Below are positions 1 through 8,440 of a DNA stretch of 64,000 nucleotides, piece by piece (the stretch's first letter is position 1; each line of letters opens with the position of its first letter). This stretch comes from Neobacillus kokaensis. Its GTDB lineage: Bacteria; Bacillota; Bacilli; Bacillales; Cytobacillaceae. Under the pieces are notes generated by a model. It had not been told where the DNA came from. It saw only the letters and a program-made list of their open reading frames with translations, and made no database searches. The position numbers and the translations under genes are program-made. The stretch is from assembly GCF_014656545.1 (NCBI RefSeq), contig NZ_BNDS01000003.1, forward strand, positions 271,887 through 335,886. Direction: 5' to 3'.

Positions 1-148
1 AGTCTTGATATTGCCCGAAGTGTGGTGGAAAAGGTGTTCCGCGGTAAGAATCAAGTCTTGATATTGCCCAAAGGAGGAGAAAAAAGAGCTCGACGGTAAG
101 AATCAAGCCTTGATATTGCCCAAAGGAGGAGAAAAAAGAGCTCGACGG
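1..148. repeat. 52-53 bp tandem repeat array, left part
   Basis: About three units that begin before the window. Each carries CTCGACGGTAAGAATCAA, a partly dyadic core TCAAGCCTTGA, TTGATATTGCCC, a purine block GGAGGAGAAAAAAGAG, and then repeats. Unit spacing is 53 and 52 bp, so it is not a codon-periodic coding repeat. The first unit is diverged. The array continues after the insertion sequence at 1722, and removing 149-1729 restores one uninterrupted unit. Confidence 0.9.
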
Positions 149-210
149 AGTCAAGTCCATATTATTGTGTAAAAGTGTCAGCAATGAAACTTCGACATGC
201 CAAAATTATG

Positions 211-346
211 ATAAGTGAACAACACTTATTTCGAATTTACATTGAGGGGCGGGCATGATAGCCTGGAGGGCAAGCCAGGGGTTGTTAAACTCCTGGCTTC
301 CTGGCTTTCCATCATGCCCGCGGAGGCTCAATGTCAATTCGAAATT
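211..346. repeat. Long imperfect hairpin in the 3' region of the IS
   Basis: Between the transposase stop and the left terminal repeat lies a dyad: TTCGAATTTACATTGAG with GGCGGGCATGAT on the left pairs with ATCATGCCCGC and CTCAATGTCAATTCGAA on the right, around a loop with further AGCCAGG/CCTGGCT pairing. A second small palindrome, ATAAGTG with CACTTAT, is at 211-229. It could act as a transcription barrier at the IS edge, but no function is shown. Confidence 0.7.
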
Positions 347-453
347 AGGCCATCCTCTATACCCTAAAACTACTTTACTTCTACTTTTTTTGGGAAAGGG
401 GGGCTCGTAAATTTGGTTCCATCCCAAGTCATTAATGTTTCGTCTCTTAGAGA

Positions 454-1623
454 CTACTCTTTTCCTACCGCAATTTTTTTATTTGTTTGTTCTTCTGCAA
501 TGTCCATTAAAACTGCTCCAATTAATCTGAAAGCTGATTGTGTATTGGGGAAAATTCGTATAACTTGTTCCCTTCTTCTAACTTCTTGATTTAATCGTTC
601 CAAAGAATTTGTACTACGAATAAATTGGTGATATTTAGATGGTTGGTTCAAGTATTGAATGGCATCTTCGAAGCCATCTTCCAATGTTTCTATTGCATTT
701 TTAAGTTTAGGATTTTCTCCAAAACTCTTTAAAAATTCCTCTTTAAATTTCCTGGCATCTTCAATTTTTAAAGCCTCAAAAATTCTCTTTAAACCTATTT
801 TCACATCGCCTATATCTTTTTTGGGTAATTGGTTAAAGATATTGCGTTTAAAATGTACTGTGCAGCGTTGCCAAGTAGTCCCTACAAACTCCTCAGCAAT
901 GGCCTTTTTTAAGCCTTTATGTGCGTCTGATATGATTAATTTTGGTGATTGTAGCCCGCGTGATTGTAAGTACTGAAAGAATCTTTGCCAGGCCTCAAAA
1001 CTTTCAGAGTGATCTACTTTTAATCCCAAGATTTCCCGACGATTGTTTTCATTAATCGCAGTTGCAATATAAACTGCCTTAGACACTACGCGATGATGTT
1101 CCCTTACTTTGATATACATGGCATCTGCAAAAATGTAGGGATAGTATGTTGTATTTAGTGGCCTGTTAGCCCACGTGTTAACAATTGGATCAAGTTTTTC
1201 TGTTAGGGAAGAAACAAAGGACTTTGAAACATTCTCCCCGCATAATTGTTGAACAATATTTTTTACTTTGCGAGTAGATACTCCATTCACAACCATTTCA
1301 AGCATGGAAAGGACAAAAGCTTGGTCACACCGGGAGTATTTTTCAAATATGGATGGTGAAAACTCTCCATTACGCGTACGAGGCACCTTTAGGGATATTT
1401 TCCCAATACTCAAAAGCAACTCCCGTTCATAGTAACCATTCCGGTAGTCAAGACGATCAGATGTACGTTCGTAAACCCCAGCGTGTAAATAGTCATCACG
1501 TTCTTTTTCCATCACTGAATTTAATACTAGGACTAGAGAAGCTTTAACAACAGTGTTTAAATCAGAGTTCATGACACAGTCTTTTAAATCTTCTATATTT
1601 AGGTTAAACTGAATTTGAGTCAA
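454..1623 (-). CDS. IS256-family transposase (DDE/MULE type)
   Basis: A full-length 389-residue mutator-type transposase. The DDE set is visible: D167 in FADAMYIKVR, D233 in ISDAHKGLKK, and E342 in RSTNSLERLNQE; C254 and H257 form the CxxH typical of the family between the second D and the E. The start is TTG at 1623, preceded by GAGGAGGA at a good distance. The ribosome binding site and start codon lie inside the right-hand arm of an RNA hairpin (1618-1687), which should limit translation of read-through transcripts. No frameshift or stop is seen, so it may be active. Confidence 0.93.
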   Translation of the reverse strand: MTQIQFNLNIEDLKDCVMNSDLNTVVKASLVLVLNSVMEKERDDYLHAGVYERTSDRLDYRNGYYERELLLSIGKISLKVPRTRNGEFSPSIFEKYSRCDQAFVLSMLEMVVNGVSTRKVKNIVQQLCGENVSKSFVSSLTEKLDPIVNTWANRPLNTTYYPYIFADAMYIKVREHHRVVSKAVYIATAINENNRREILGLKVDHSESFEAWQRFFQYLQSRGLQSPKLIISDAHKGLKKAIAEEFVGTTWQRCTVHFKRNIFNQLPKKDIGDVKIGLKRIFEALKIEDARKFKEEFLKSFGENPKLKNAIETLEDGFEDAIQYLNQPSKYHQFIRSTNSLERLNQEVRRREQVIRIFPNTQSAFRLIGAVLMDIAEEQTNKKIAVGKE

Positions 1624-1687
1624 ATTTAATTCCTCCTCATTGTTTTCGTCGCTGATAACATTGTTGACAAGAGGAATTAATTTGACT
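1618..1687 (-). promoter_or_regulatory. Inverted repeat sequestering the transposase ribosome binding site
   Basis: AGTCAAATTTAATTCCTC at 1618-1635 is the inverse of GAGGAATTAATTTGACT at 1671-1687 (17 paired bases, one extra T, 35-nt loop). In the transposase mRNA the 3' arm contains part of the Shine-Dalgarno GAGGAGGA and the TTG start codon. A transcript entering from outside the IS would fold and mask the start; one started inside the loop would not. This control is known for IS10 and IS50; here it is inferred from sequence. Confidence 0.7.
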
Positions 1688-1721
1688 CCTTTTCTTTTTA
1701 CACAATTATATGGACTTTATC

Positions 1722-1897
1722 CTCGACGGTAAGAATCAAGCCTTGATATTGCCCAATGGAGGGGAAAAAGGAGCTCGACGGTAAGAATCAAGCCTTGATA
1801 TTGCCCGAAGGAGGAGAAAAAAGAGCTCGACGGTAAGAATCAAATCCTGATATTGCCCAAATTGAGGTAGAAAAGAAGCTCAACGGTAAGAATCAAA
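1722..1897. repeat. 52-53 bp tandem repeat array, right part
   Basis: Units start at 1722, 1774, 1826 and 1879 (spacing 52, 52, 53). They decay progressively: CTCGACGG becomes CTCAACGG in the last, truncated copy, which ends after TAAGAATCAA. The mean period is close to five turns of B-DNA and each unit carries one A-rich tract. Confidence 0.9.
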
Positions 1898-1978
1898 GTT
1901 AAATTTTCATTAGAAGAAGATAAAACATAAAAAGAGGGTTAGTTTTCACATCTAAAGCTAACCCCAAAAAGGAAATCC

Positions 1979-2890
1979 CTATTTAAATATGAAATATCGT
2001 ACTTTTGTGTGTCCCACCGAAATGCTATGCTTCTTCAATATCCGCCGAATTGTTTTATCCGACTTTACAACCTTACACCACTCGTGAACCCTAACCGTTG
2101 TTATTTTAATTCCCGGAAACAACAGCTGTAATTCCCTCACATGTCGCAGCACAGCGGATTCAACTGGTTCGCTATGCCCGCATTTTTTACAAATGATGAA
2201 TTGCCCTGCCTCATCAGTCTCTAGGGAAAGACATAATTTACAAATAATCCCCTTATCAAGACTCTCATATTCATAAGAAGGAAGCTACATATTTGATGAC
2301 ACCGGTTTATGCAGCGAAAGTAGTTGCTGCGCGAGCATCTCAAGTGACTTGTTTAATTTCGAATGAATCCTGTTCAATGTTTTAATAAAACGATTTACTT
2401 GGGTCGGATAAACAATTGGATAATCGCGTGGAGCTTGCATGAGGGTAAACTCGGGGTTGATAAAGACTAAGCGGGCCTCAACACGAACATTAAATCCAAG
2501 TTCTTGAAGCAATTTGATAAACAACGTTTCACATCGTTTCAACTGAGAAAGCAGGTCTTTGGCGATGTTTCCATTTGAACGATAAAGCTTGCCAGCTTCG
2601 TAGTAGTAATCGCCTTCATAATTTTTTACATCAAAAAGATAAATAACTCCTTGAAAAATAATAGTAGTATCAATTTGGAATTCATTTCCGTCCACTTCCA
2701 GTAATAGCCCTTTCAAAACGATACACTCACTTTCAAGCTTATCGGTCAACATGTCAAACTGCAGTTCGCCTTCAAAGCCTTTTTCAAGTCCATAATAGTT
2801 TCGTTGATCTTGTTCTGATAAAGTCATGCGGGCGTTTAATGACCTTAAACTGATTAAATTAATTGGCGGTATGCGCGGCTCACTCTTCAT
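1979..2890 (-). pseudogene. NERD-domain protein gene interrupted by an in-frame amber stop
   Basis: The first 201 codons (2890 to 2288) encode a nuclease-related NERD domain: FEGELQFD near residue 40, then FQIDTTIIFQGVIYLFDVKNYEG, with the D and the VKN of the restriction-like core. Translation stops at TAG (2285-2287). The same frame then stays open for another 101 codons to a stop at 1979-1981 and encodes a zinc ribbon (CKLC and CKKCGH) followed by a helical tail with VRVHEWCKVVKSDKTIRRIL. That is the usual C-terminal half of Bacillus NERD proteins, so this is one gene with a nonsense codon. The 201-residue product may still be made. A sequencing error cannot be excluded. Confidence 0.82.
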
Positions 2891-3204
2891 GTTTCCACAC
2901 CCTTTCTTTTGTAAAATACAATACTATTTTAATAAAAAATACTACTCCGCCACTATCTAATTTTTAAACAATTCATGAACAAAAGCAGCTCACGACGGCT
3001 TTCAATCAAGTCCATGAATACCCGCCTCGAAAAAACAATTAAAATCTGTTCACAGTAAAAAACTACCGGTCACTACCCAAATTTTCATGAAAACCGACAT
3101 ATTTCTCGGGAAATCATCAGAAAAAGTCGATAACTTTTAAAAGGAATTCCGGGTCCATTACTGAATAATTTTTAATAACTGATTAAGGAACCGGAGTGAT
3201 AAAA
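2891..3204. other. Intergenic stretch, no recognisable element
   Basis: About 300 bp of AT-rich sequence between divergent genes. No convincing ORF, terminator, riboswitch or strong repeat was seen. The promoters of both flanking genes presumably lie here but no near-consensus pair stands out. Confidence 0.5.
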
Positions 3205-3558
3205 ATGATAGAGGTAATCCTCGATTTCGTACATGCTTTGAAAAATCAAGCACATATCCTACCATTAATTAAACATGCTGATTTGCAGGTAAACATTGAA
3301 GCAAACGGCATAGGGGCGATTATGGTGTTCTATAATGGTGAAATTTCGGTGCAGGCAGCTGAAAAAGAACAACTGGCAAGATATAAGATAACCGGTAGCC
3401 AAGATGCTATAAAGCTGCTTTTAGAAGGAAAGGAAAAATTACGAGAGCTAGAGCAATCGGGCAGTTTAAAGGTAAATACACCGCTCAGAACATCCTTATT
3501 GCTTGAGTCCTTATTTTATTTAACAAAACCTGACCATTATTTAGAAAAAATAATTTAA
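3205..3558 (+). CDS. yusD: Small SCP2-like (sterol carrier fold) protein, YusD-type
   Basis: A 117-residue soluble protein of the small SCP2-like type: a central ARYKITGSQDAIKLLLEGKEKLRELE segment and a C-terminal LRTSLLLESLFYLTK helix. The family binds lipid-like ligands, but no function is proven for this branch. ATG 3205 is preferred because GGAG ends 8 nt upstream; GTG at 3196 is the alternative. In B. subtilis yusD also lies beside the methionine importer genes, which supports the assignment. The metY promoter starts only 10 bp after the stop. Confidence 0.6.
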   Translation: MIEVILDFVHALKNQAHILPLIKHADLQVNIEANGIGAIMVFYNGEISVQAAEKEQLARYKITGSQDAIKLLLEGKEKLRELEQSGSLKVNTPLRTSLLLESLFYLTKPDHYLEKII

Positions 3559-3567
3559 TCAAACCTA

Positions 3568-3596
3568 TTGACTCGGAATTGGACAAGGTGTATGAT
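3568..3596 (+). promoter_or_regulatory. Sigma-A promoter for the metY leader
   Basis: TTGACT, 17-nt spacer, TATGAT. It lies about 40 nt before the SAM riboswitch aptamer. Confidence 0.85.
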
Positions 3597-3637
3597 ACTT
3601 TTAAATATTCAATCAATAATCACAATTCAATAAAGAT

Positions 3638-3741
3638 TCTTATCAAGAGCGGCGGAGGGAACTGGCCCCATGATGCCCGGCAACCGGTTTTATACACGGT
3701 GCTACATCCAGCAGGGCGAATGCTCTGAAAGATAAGAAGAG
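3638..3741 (+). ncRNA. SAM-I riboswitch (S-box) upstream of metY
   Basis: Conserved S-box blocks in order: CTTATCAAGAG, GGCGGAGGGA, CTGGCCC, GATGCCCGGCAACC, GGTGCTACATCCAGCA, and a closing GAAAGATAAGA that pairs with the first block (P1). It is followed by an intrinsic terminator, the usual transcription-attenuation arrangement: SAM binding favours the terminator and shuts down metY. Confidence 0.95.
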
Positions 3742-3742
3742 C

Positions 3743-3778
3743 GGGGATCCCTCTTCTAATAAGTGGATCCCCTTTTTT
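3743..3778 (+). terminator. Riboswitch-controlled terminator before metY
   Basis: GGGGATCC and GGATCCCC form the stem, followed by TTTTTT. Expression platform of the S-box. Confidence 0.9.
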
Positions 3779-3854
3779 AAATCCCATAATGGGCAGTTAT
3801 CCCCTGATGATTGAATTTCCACTTTATTGATTTGTATAAAAAGGAGCGAGTGTA

Positions 3855-5171
3855 ATGGCTGAGAATCAAAAGAAGTACCGTTTTGAAACATTGAGTGTTC
3901 ATGGAGGTTTGTCGCCGGATCCGGTAACGGGTGCACGGGCAGTACCGATTTATCAAAATAACGCATACCAGTTCAAAAACACCGAACACGCAGCAAACCT
4001 ATTTGCGTTAGCTGAGCCTGGATATATTTACACAAGGATTCACAACCCAACGACAACTGTTTTTGAAGAAAGGGTTGCGCTGCTTGAAGGCGGCGTTGGG
4101 GCACTTGCGGTAGCAAGCGGAATGGCCGCAATTACACTTGCTATTTTAAATATTGCGGAAGCAGGCGATGAAATTGTCGCTGCATCTAATCTATATGGTG
4201 GAACTTATAATTTATTTGCAGTAACCCTACCAAAATACGGCATCAATGTAAAATTTGTTGATCCGAAAGATCCGGAAAATTACCGAGCTGCTATTACTGA
4301 AAAAACAAAAGCAGTTTTTGCAGAGACAATCGGAAATCCAAGCTTAGCAGTATTGGATATTGAAAAGGTCGCAGAGGTCGCACACGATGCAGGCGTGCCG
4401 TTAATTGTAGATAATACATTTGCAACACCATATCTTTGCAGACCAATTGAACATGGAGCAGATATTGTTGTTCACTCTGCAACGAAGTGGCTCTTAGGTA
4501 ATGGAACCTCAACAGGCGGGATTATTGTTGATGGTGGGAGGTTTGACTGGAATTCGTCAAAGTTCCCAGGCTTCACAACACCTGATGCGAGCTACCACAA
4601 CTTAGTTTATGCTGAAGCAATTGGAGCAGCGGCTTATATTATTAAAGCGCGTGTACAGCTTTTGAGAGATATGGGACCTGCTTTAAGTCCGCAAAATGCC
4701 TTCCAGTTCGTGCTTGGACTTGAAACCCTTCATGTACGAATGAAGGAGCATGTTGCGAACACTCAAAGAGTGGTAGAATACTTATCAAATCACCCTGCAG
4801 TGGAGTGGGTAACCTATCCAGGCCACCCGTCACATCCAGATTATGAGCTTACAAAGAAGTATCTTCCTAAAGGTGCAGGTTCAATGGTTGTATTCGGTAT
4901 TAAAGGCGGTAGAGATGCAGGGGCGAAATTAATTGATTCTATTAAAATTTGGGCACATGTTGCTAACGTTGGAGATGCCAAGAGCTTGATTATCCATCCT
5001 GCAAGCACAACCCACCAGCAGTTAGATGCAGAAGGGTTAAAGGCAGCGGGCGTGTCTGAGGATCTAATACGTCTTTCTATCGGTATCGAAAATGTGGATG
5101 ATTTAATTGAAGATCTTGAGGATGCAATCGAAGCGTCTACAGGGTTGGTCTCTTTAAAAACGAAAGCTTAA
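3855..5171 (+). CDS. metY: O-acetylhomoserine sulfhydrylase (MetY)
   Basis: A 438-residue PLP enzyme of the Cys/Met-metabolism family. The PLP lysine is K211 in [20 protein letters not shown] (59-66) and [11 protein letters not shown] (D186) are family signatures. The length and the FETLSVHGG start fit MetY rather than the shorter MetB/MetC. The predicted reaction is O-acetylhomoserine plus sulfide to homocysteine; cysteine synthase activity is also common in this group. The start ATG follows AAGGAGCGAG. It is controlled by the upstream S-box. No terminator follows, so transcription may run into the next leader. Confidence 0.93.
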   Translation: MAENQKKYRFETLSVHGGLSPDPVTGARAVPIYQNNAYQFKNTEHAANLFALAEPGYIYTRIHNPTTTVFEERVALLEGGVGALAVASGMAAITLAILNIAEAGDEIVAASNLYGGTYNLFAVTLPKYGINVKFVDPKDPENYRAAITEKTKAVFAETIGNPSLAVLDIEKVAEVAHDAGVPLIVDNTFATPYLCRPIEHGADIVVHSATKWLLGNGTSTGGIIVDGGRFDWNSSKFPGFTTPDASYHNLVYAEAIGAAAYIIKARVQLLRDMGPALSPQNAFQFVLGLETLHVRMKEHVANTQRVVEYLSNHPAVEWVTYPGHPSHPDYELTKKYLPKGAGSMVVFGIKGGRDAGAKLIDSIKIWAHVANVGDAKSLIIHPASTTHQQLDAEGLKAAGVSEDLIRLSIGIENVDDLIEDLEDAIEASTGLVSLKTKA

Positions 5172-5200
5172 GAATAGGCCATAAATGTGATAGAAATTCA

Positions 5201-5229
5201 TTGACACCTTTTATTATCCGTGTTACGAT
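5201..5229 (+). promoter_or_regulatory. Probable promoter for the metNIQ leader
   Basis: TTGACA, 17-nt spacer, TACGAT. It begins 30 bp after metY and about 70 nt before the aptamer, so a nearer promoter cannot be excluded. Confidence 0.7.
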
Positions 5230-5298
5230 TTCTTTTGTATTTTAAAAAATACTTTCATACTAATTGTAACGTAAAAGTGAATATAGGATTGCTTTTAA

Positions 5299-5404
5299 GC
5301 TCTTATCAAGAGAGGTGGAGGGATGTGCCCGATGAAGCCCGGCAACCGTCAATTTATTGAAATGGTGCCAATTCACACAAAGCTGTGGCTTTGAGAGATG
5401 GGAG
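5299..5404 (+). ncRNA. SAM-I riboswitch (S-box) upstream of metNIQ
   Basis: The S-box pattern CTTATCAAGAG, GGTGGAGGGA, GTGCCCGATGAAGCCCGGCAACC, GGTGCCAATTC and a closing GAGAGATGGGAG is clear. This second copy controls the methionine ABC importer separately from metY. Confidence 0.95.
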
Positions 5405-5420
5405 AAAGGATAGATTTGTT

Positions 5421-5452
5421 ATGCCTTTCTGCCTACGCAGAAAGGCATTTTT
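5421..5452 (+). terminator. Riboswitch-controlled terminator before metN
   Basis: ATGCCTTTCTGC and GCAGAAAGGCAT form a 12-bp perfect stem with loop CTAC, followed by TTTT. Confidence 0.9.
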
Positions 5453-5556
5453 AATAGAACAATAAAATGAAAGTACCTTTTCTTCAAAAAATAGAATCTT
5501 TCCTTAACAAAAATCAAACCCTATATTTTATTAGGAATAAAGAAGCAGGTGATTTG

Positions 5557-6582
5557 ATGATTTCAATCAAAAACGTCCGAAAAATATTCCCATCCAAACA
5601 GGGGCAATTAAAAGCCGTTGACGATGTAAACTTGGAAATAAATAATGGAGAAATTTTCGGTGTCATTGGATATAGCGGTGCTGGAAAAAGTACATTAATC
5701 CGAATGCTAAATGGGCTTGAACTGCCAACAGAAGGAACGGTAACTGTTGCTGGACGGGAAATTTCGAAAATTAAGGGTGGCGAACTCAGGAAAGCACGCC
5801 AGGAAATCAGCATGATTTTCCAACATTTTAATCTATTATGGTCAAGGACGGTTAGTGAAAATATCGCCTTTCCATTAGAGATTGCCGGTGTAAAAGGTCC
5901 ACAAAGAAAAAAACGAGTCGATGAGTTGATTAAGCTTGTTGGACTGGAAGGAAGAGAAAATGCTTATCCTTCACAGCTAAGCGGAGGACAAAAGCAGCGT
6001 GTTGGGATTGCCAGAGCGCTGGCCAACAATCCCAAAGTCCTTCTTTGTGATGAAGCGACTTCCGCTCTAGATCCACAAACAACGGATTCCATTTTGGATT
6101 TATTAGTGGATATCAATAAACGGCTAGGACTGACAATTGTGTTAATAACCCACGAGATGCATGTCATTCGAAAAATTTGCCACCGGGTAGCAGTAATGGA
6201 GAGCGGCAGAGTGGTTGAACTCGGTTCAGTGTTAGAAGTATTTAAAAATCCACAGCAGCCTATCACCAAACGTTTTGTACAACAAGTGACTGAACCTGAG
6301 AAAACGAAGGAAACTGCTGAGAATTTGCTTGAGCGCTATCCTCATGGGAAGGTTATTCAACTGTCGTTCCTAGGGGAATCAACTGAACAACCTTTAATCA
6401 CAAATGTGATTCGGGATTTTAATGTAGTTGTAAACATTTTGCAAGGGAATATTTCTCACACGCAAAACGGATCATACGGAACATTATTTATTCACTTGGA
6501 TGGGCAGCAAAATGAAATTCAAAAAGCCATCGATTATATTCACTCACAGCAAGTGGGCGTGGAGGTGATCAGTAATGGCTGA
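5557..6582 (+). CDS. metN: Methionine ABC importer ATP-binding protein MetN
   Basis: 341 residues from ATG 5557 (MISIKNVRKIF), the length of B. subtilis MetN; the frame is open upstream to 5467, but AGGTGAT before 5557 and family alignment favour this start. Walker A GYSGAGKST is at 38-46, the ABC signature LSGGQKQR at 141-148 and Walker B VLLCDE at 161-166. A C-terminal NIL domain (about 265-341) is the methionine-sensing regulatory part of MetN proteins. It overlaps metI by 8 bp, showing translational coupling. Confidence 0.94.
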   Translation: MISIKNVRKIFPSKQGQLKAVDDVNLEINNGEIFGVIGYSGAGKSTLIRMLNGLELPTEGTVTVAGREISKIKGGELRKARQEISMIFQHFNLLWSRTVSENIAFPLEIAGVKGPQRKKRVDELIKLVGLEGRENAYPSQLSGGQKQRVGIARALANNPKVLLCDEATSALDPQTTDSILDLLVDINKRLGLTIVLITHEMHVIRKICHRVAVMESGRVVELGSVLEVFKNPQQPITKRFVQQVTEPEKTKETAENLLERYPHGKVIQLSFLGESTEQPLITNVIRDFNVVVNILQGNISHTQNGSYGTLFIHLDGQQNEIQKAIDYIHSQQVGVEVISNG

Positions 6583-7240
6583 CTTTTTGGAAATGGTTAA
6601 GTGGGAAGATTTGTTATTGGCAACACAAGAAACTATTTATATGACATTTATTTCCGTCCTTGCTACATTTATTTTAGGGTTATTACTTGGATTGCTGTTA
6701 TTTTTAACAGGTAAGGGTAACATTTGGGAAAATCGATTTGTTAATGTGATTATTGCTGCGTTTGTTAATATATTCAGGTCAATTCCATTTATTATCTTAA
6801 TTGTTTTATTAATTCCTTTTACCAAATTATTAGTTGGTTCGATGCTTGGTGCTAATGCTGCACTACCGGCACTGATTATTGGGGCCGCTCCTTTTTATGC
6901 CCGAATGGTGGAGATTGCTCTAAGGGAAATTGATAAAGGAGTAATTGAGGCGTCACAATCCATGGGTGCAACACATGGACATATCATTTTTAAAGTATTA
7001 ATACCGGAATCTCTCCCAGCATTAATTTCGGGGATAACAGTCACTGCTATTTCGCTTGTGGGCTTTACAGCGATGGCAGGAGTTATTGGAGCTGGCGGTC
7101 TTGGTCATTTTGCCTACCTGGAAGGGTTTCAGCGTAATAGACCAGTTGTAACGTTAGTGGCTACGATTGCGATTTTAATTTTGGTATTTATCATCCAATT
7201 TGTAGGAGATTATTTCACAAAGAAAACAGATAAACGTTAA
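6575..7240 (+). CDS. metI: Methionine ABC importer permease MetI/MetP
   Basis: A 221-residue integral membrane protein with about five hydrophobic segments. The permease EAA loop, EASQSMGATHGHIIFKVLIP, at about 128-147 contacts the MetN ATPase. A late GFTAMAGVIGAGGLGHFAYLEG block is typical of MetI. The ATG lies inside the metN stop region. B. subtilis names this subunit MetP. Confidence 0.93.
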   Translation: MADFLEMVKWEDLLLATQETIYMTFISVLATFILGLLLGLLLFLTGKGNIWENRFVNVIIAAFVNIFRSIPFIILIVLLIPFTKLLVGSMLGANAALPALIIGAAPFYARMVEIALREIDKGVIEASQSMGATHGHIIFKVLIPESLPALISGITVTAISLVGFTAMAGVIGAGGLGHFAYLEGFQRNRPVVTLVATIAILILVFIIQFVGDYFTKKTDKR

Positions 7241-7256
7241 CAGGAGGAGTTAAATT

Positions 7257-8087
7257 ATGAAAAAAGTAGTTAGTTTAATTTTCATTGCATTAGTAGCATT
7301 TGCCCTAACAGCATGCGGCGGTGCAAAAAATGATACGGCAGAAAAGGATGGAAATAAGAAATTAGTAGTAGGAGCATCTGCAGTACCTCATGCGGAAATT
7401 CTAGAACAGGCAAAACCGTTATTAAAGGAAAAGGGCATTGACCTTGAAGTAAAAGTTTTTCAAGATTATATCCTTCCGAACGTAGCTTTAAGGGATAAAG
7501 AACTCGATGCAAACTATTTTCAAACACCAGGGTATTTAGATTTGCAAATGAAAGAGAATAAGGATTTTGATTTTGTCAGTGTTGGCGGCATTCATAAAGA
7601 ACCAATCGGGATTTATTCTAAAAAATATAAAAGCTTAAAGGACCTTCCAAAAGGTGCAAAAATTATTATGAGTGATTCGTTAAGTGACCATGGGCGTATT
7701 TTACCTATTTTTGAAAAAGAGGGTTTAATTAAGCTTAAAGAAGGCGTTGGAGCGAATGCAAGAGTAGAGGACATTGTTGATAATCCTAAGAACCTTGATT
7801 TCTCAACATTAATTGAAGCGAAATTATTAGCTTCTTCTTTCGACAGCGGTGAAGGGGATGCTGTTGTTATTAACACGAACTACGCATTAGAAGGCGGTAT
7901 TGATATCGGTAAATATGGAATTGCTTTTGAAGGTGATGATGTAGTTCCGGCAAACCTAGTGGTTGTTCGTTCCGAAGACAAGAACCGCAAGGAGATCAAA
8001 ACGCTTGTAGAGGTTCTTCGCTCGAAAGAAATTCAAGATTTCATTAAGGAAAAATACAAAGGTGCTGTTATCCCAGTTACTGAGTAA
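7257..8087 (+). CDS. metQ: Methionine-binding lipoprotein MetQ
   Basis: A 276-residue NlpA/MetQ-family substrate-binding protein. A lipoprotein signal peptide ends in lipobox LTAC with the lipidated cysteine at C20. LVVGASAVPHAEILEQ and YFQTPGYLD are family blocks, and DYILPNVALRDKELDAN is the ligand-site region. It lies 16 bp after metI and completes a metNIQ operon that ends at the terminator at 8105. Confidence 0.94.
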   Translation: MKKVVSLIFIALVAFALTACGGAKNDTAEKDGNKKLVVGASAVPHAEILEQAKPLLKEKGIDLEVKVFQDYILPNVALRDKELDANYFQTPGYLDLQMKENKDFDFVSVGGIHKEPIGIYSKKYKSLKDLPKGAKIIMSDSLSDHGRILPIFEKEGLIKLKEGVGANARVEDIVDNPKNLDFSTLIEAKLLASSFDSGEGDAVVINTNYALEGGIDIGKYGIAFEGDDVVPANLVVVRSEDKNRKEIKTLVEVLRSKEIQDFIKEKYKGAVIPVTE

Positions 8088-8104
8088 TTAAAAGGGTAAT
8101 AAAG

Positions 8105-8140
8105 AAGAAAGTCAGTGTCTCATTCTGGCTTTCTTTTTTT
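8105..8140 (+). terminator. Terminator after metQ
   Basis: GAAAGTCAG and CTGGCTTTC stem with a following T run. Confidence 0.85.
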
Positions 8141-8332
8141 ATTACATGAAAATAGAATTGTTGGTAAAAAATAGATTTTGAATACCCATAGCAATTATGT
8201 CGAAAAAAGAGTATTATGTTAATCGAGTTATTTTTACATAATTCTTATCTGAATTTTCGCAAAAATACAACCTTCATTCTCAATTGGCACTGCTCCAGTG
8301 AAAATACAGGTTTAGTTATTACTGCATAAAGG

Positions 8333-8361
8333 TTGCTAATACATTTCATATGTTATAAGAT
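8333..8361 (+). promoter_or_regulatory. Sigma-A promoter of the suf operon
   Basis: TTGCTA, 17-nt spacer, TAAGAT. A direct repeat TGAGAATAAAATGAGAATAAA follows at the predicted transcription start, and a small hairpin (CAGATC/GGTCTG) sits in the leader at about 8394-8410. The rest of the 300-bp gap from 8141 shows nothing recognisable. Confidence 0.75.
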
Positions 8362-8440
8362 TGTAATGAGAATAAAATGAGAATAAAGGGTACAGATCAT
8401 TTCGGTCTGCAAGATACAAAATATTTTCGGAGGTATAAAT

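Larger units (their letters stand above)
149..1721 (-). mobile_element. Complete IS256-family insertion sequence
   Basis: A 1573-bp element with one transposase gene on the minus strand. Imperfect terminal inverted repeats match at 22 of the outer 26 positions, including a shared core GTCCATATWATTGTGTAAAA read inward from 155 and from 1715. The 8-bp direct repeat CTCGACGG lies at 141-148 and 1722-1729, the size expected for IS256-type transposition. CTCGACGG also occurs in every unit of the surrounding array, so the duplication is inferred from exact restoration of array register on excision rather than from a unique sequence. Confidence 0.88.

Noticed and set aside
206..427. 73-codon minus-strand ORF inside the IS
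   Set aside because: It spans the long imperfect hairpin, has no convincing ribosome binding site and resembles no known passenger gene.
1..1897. CRISPR array
   Set aside because: The 52-53 bp units are contiguous repeats without unique spacers, and no cas genes are near.
3643..3989. Minus-strand ORFs opposite the metY leader
   Set aside because: They overlap the SAM riboswitch, terminator and metY start; structure of the leader explains the sequence.
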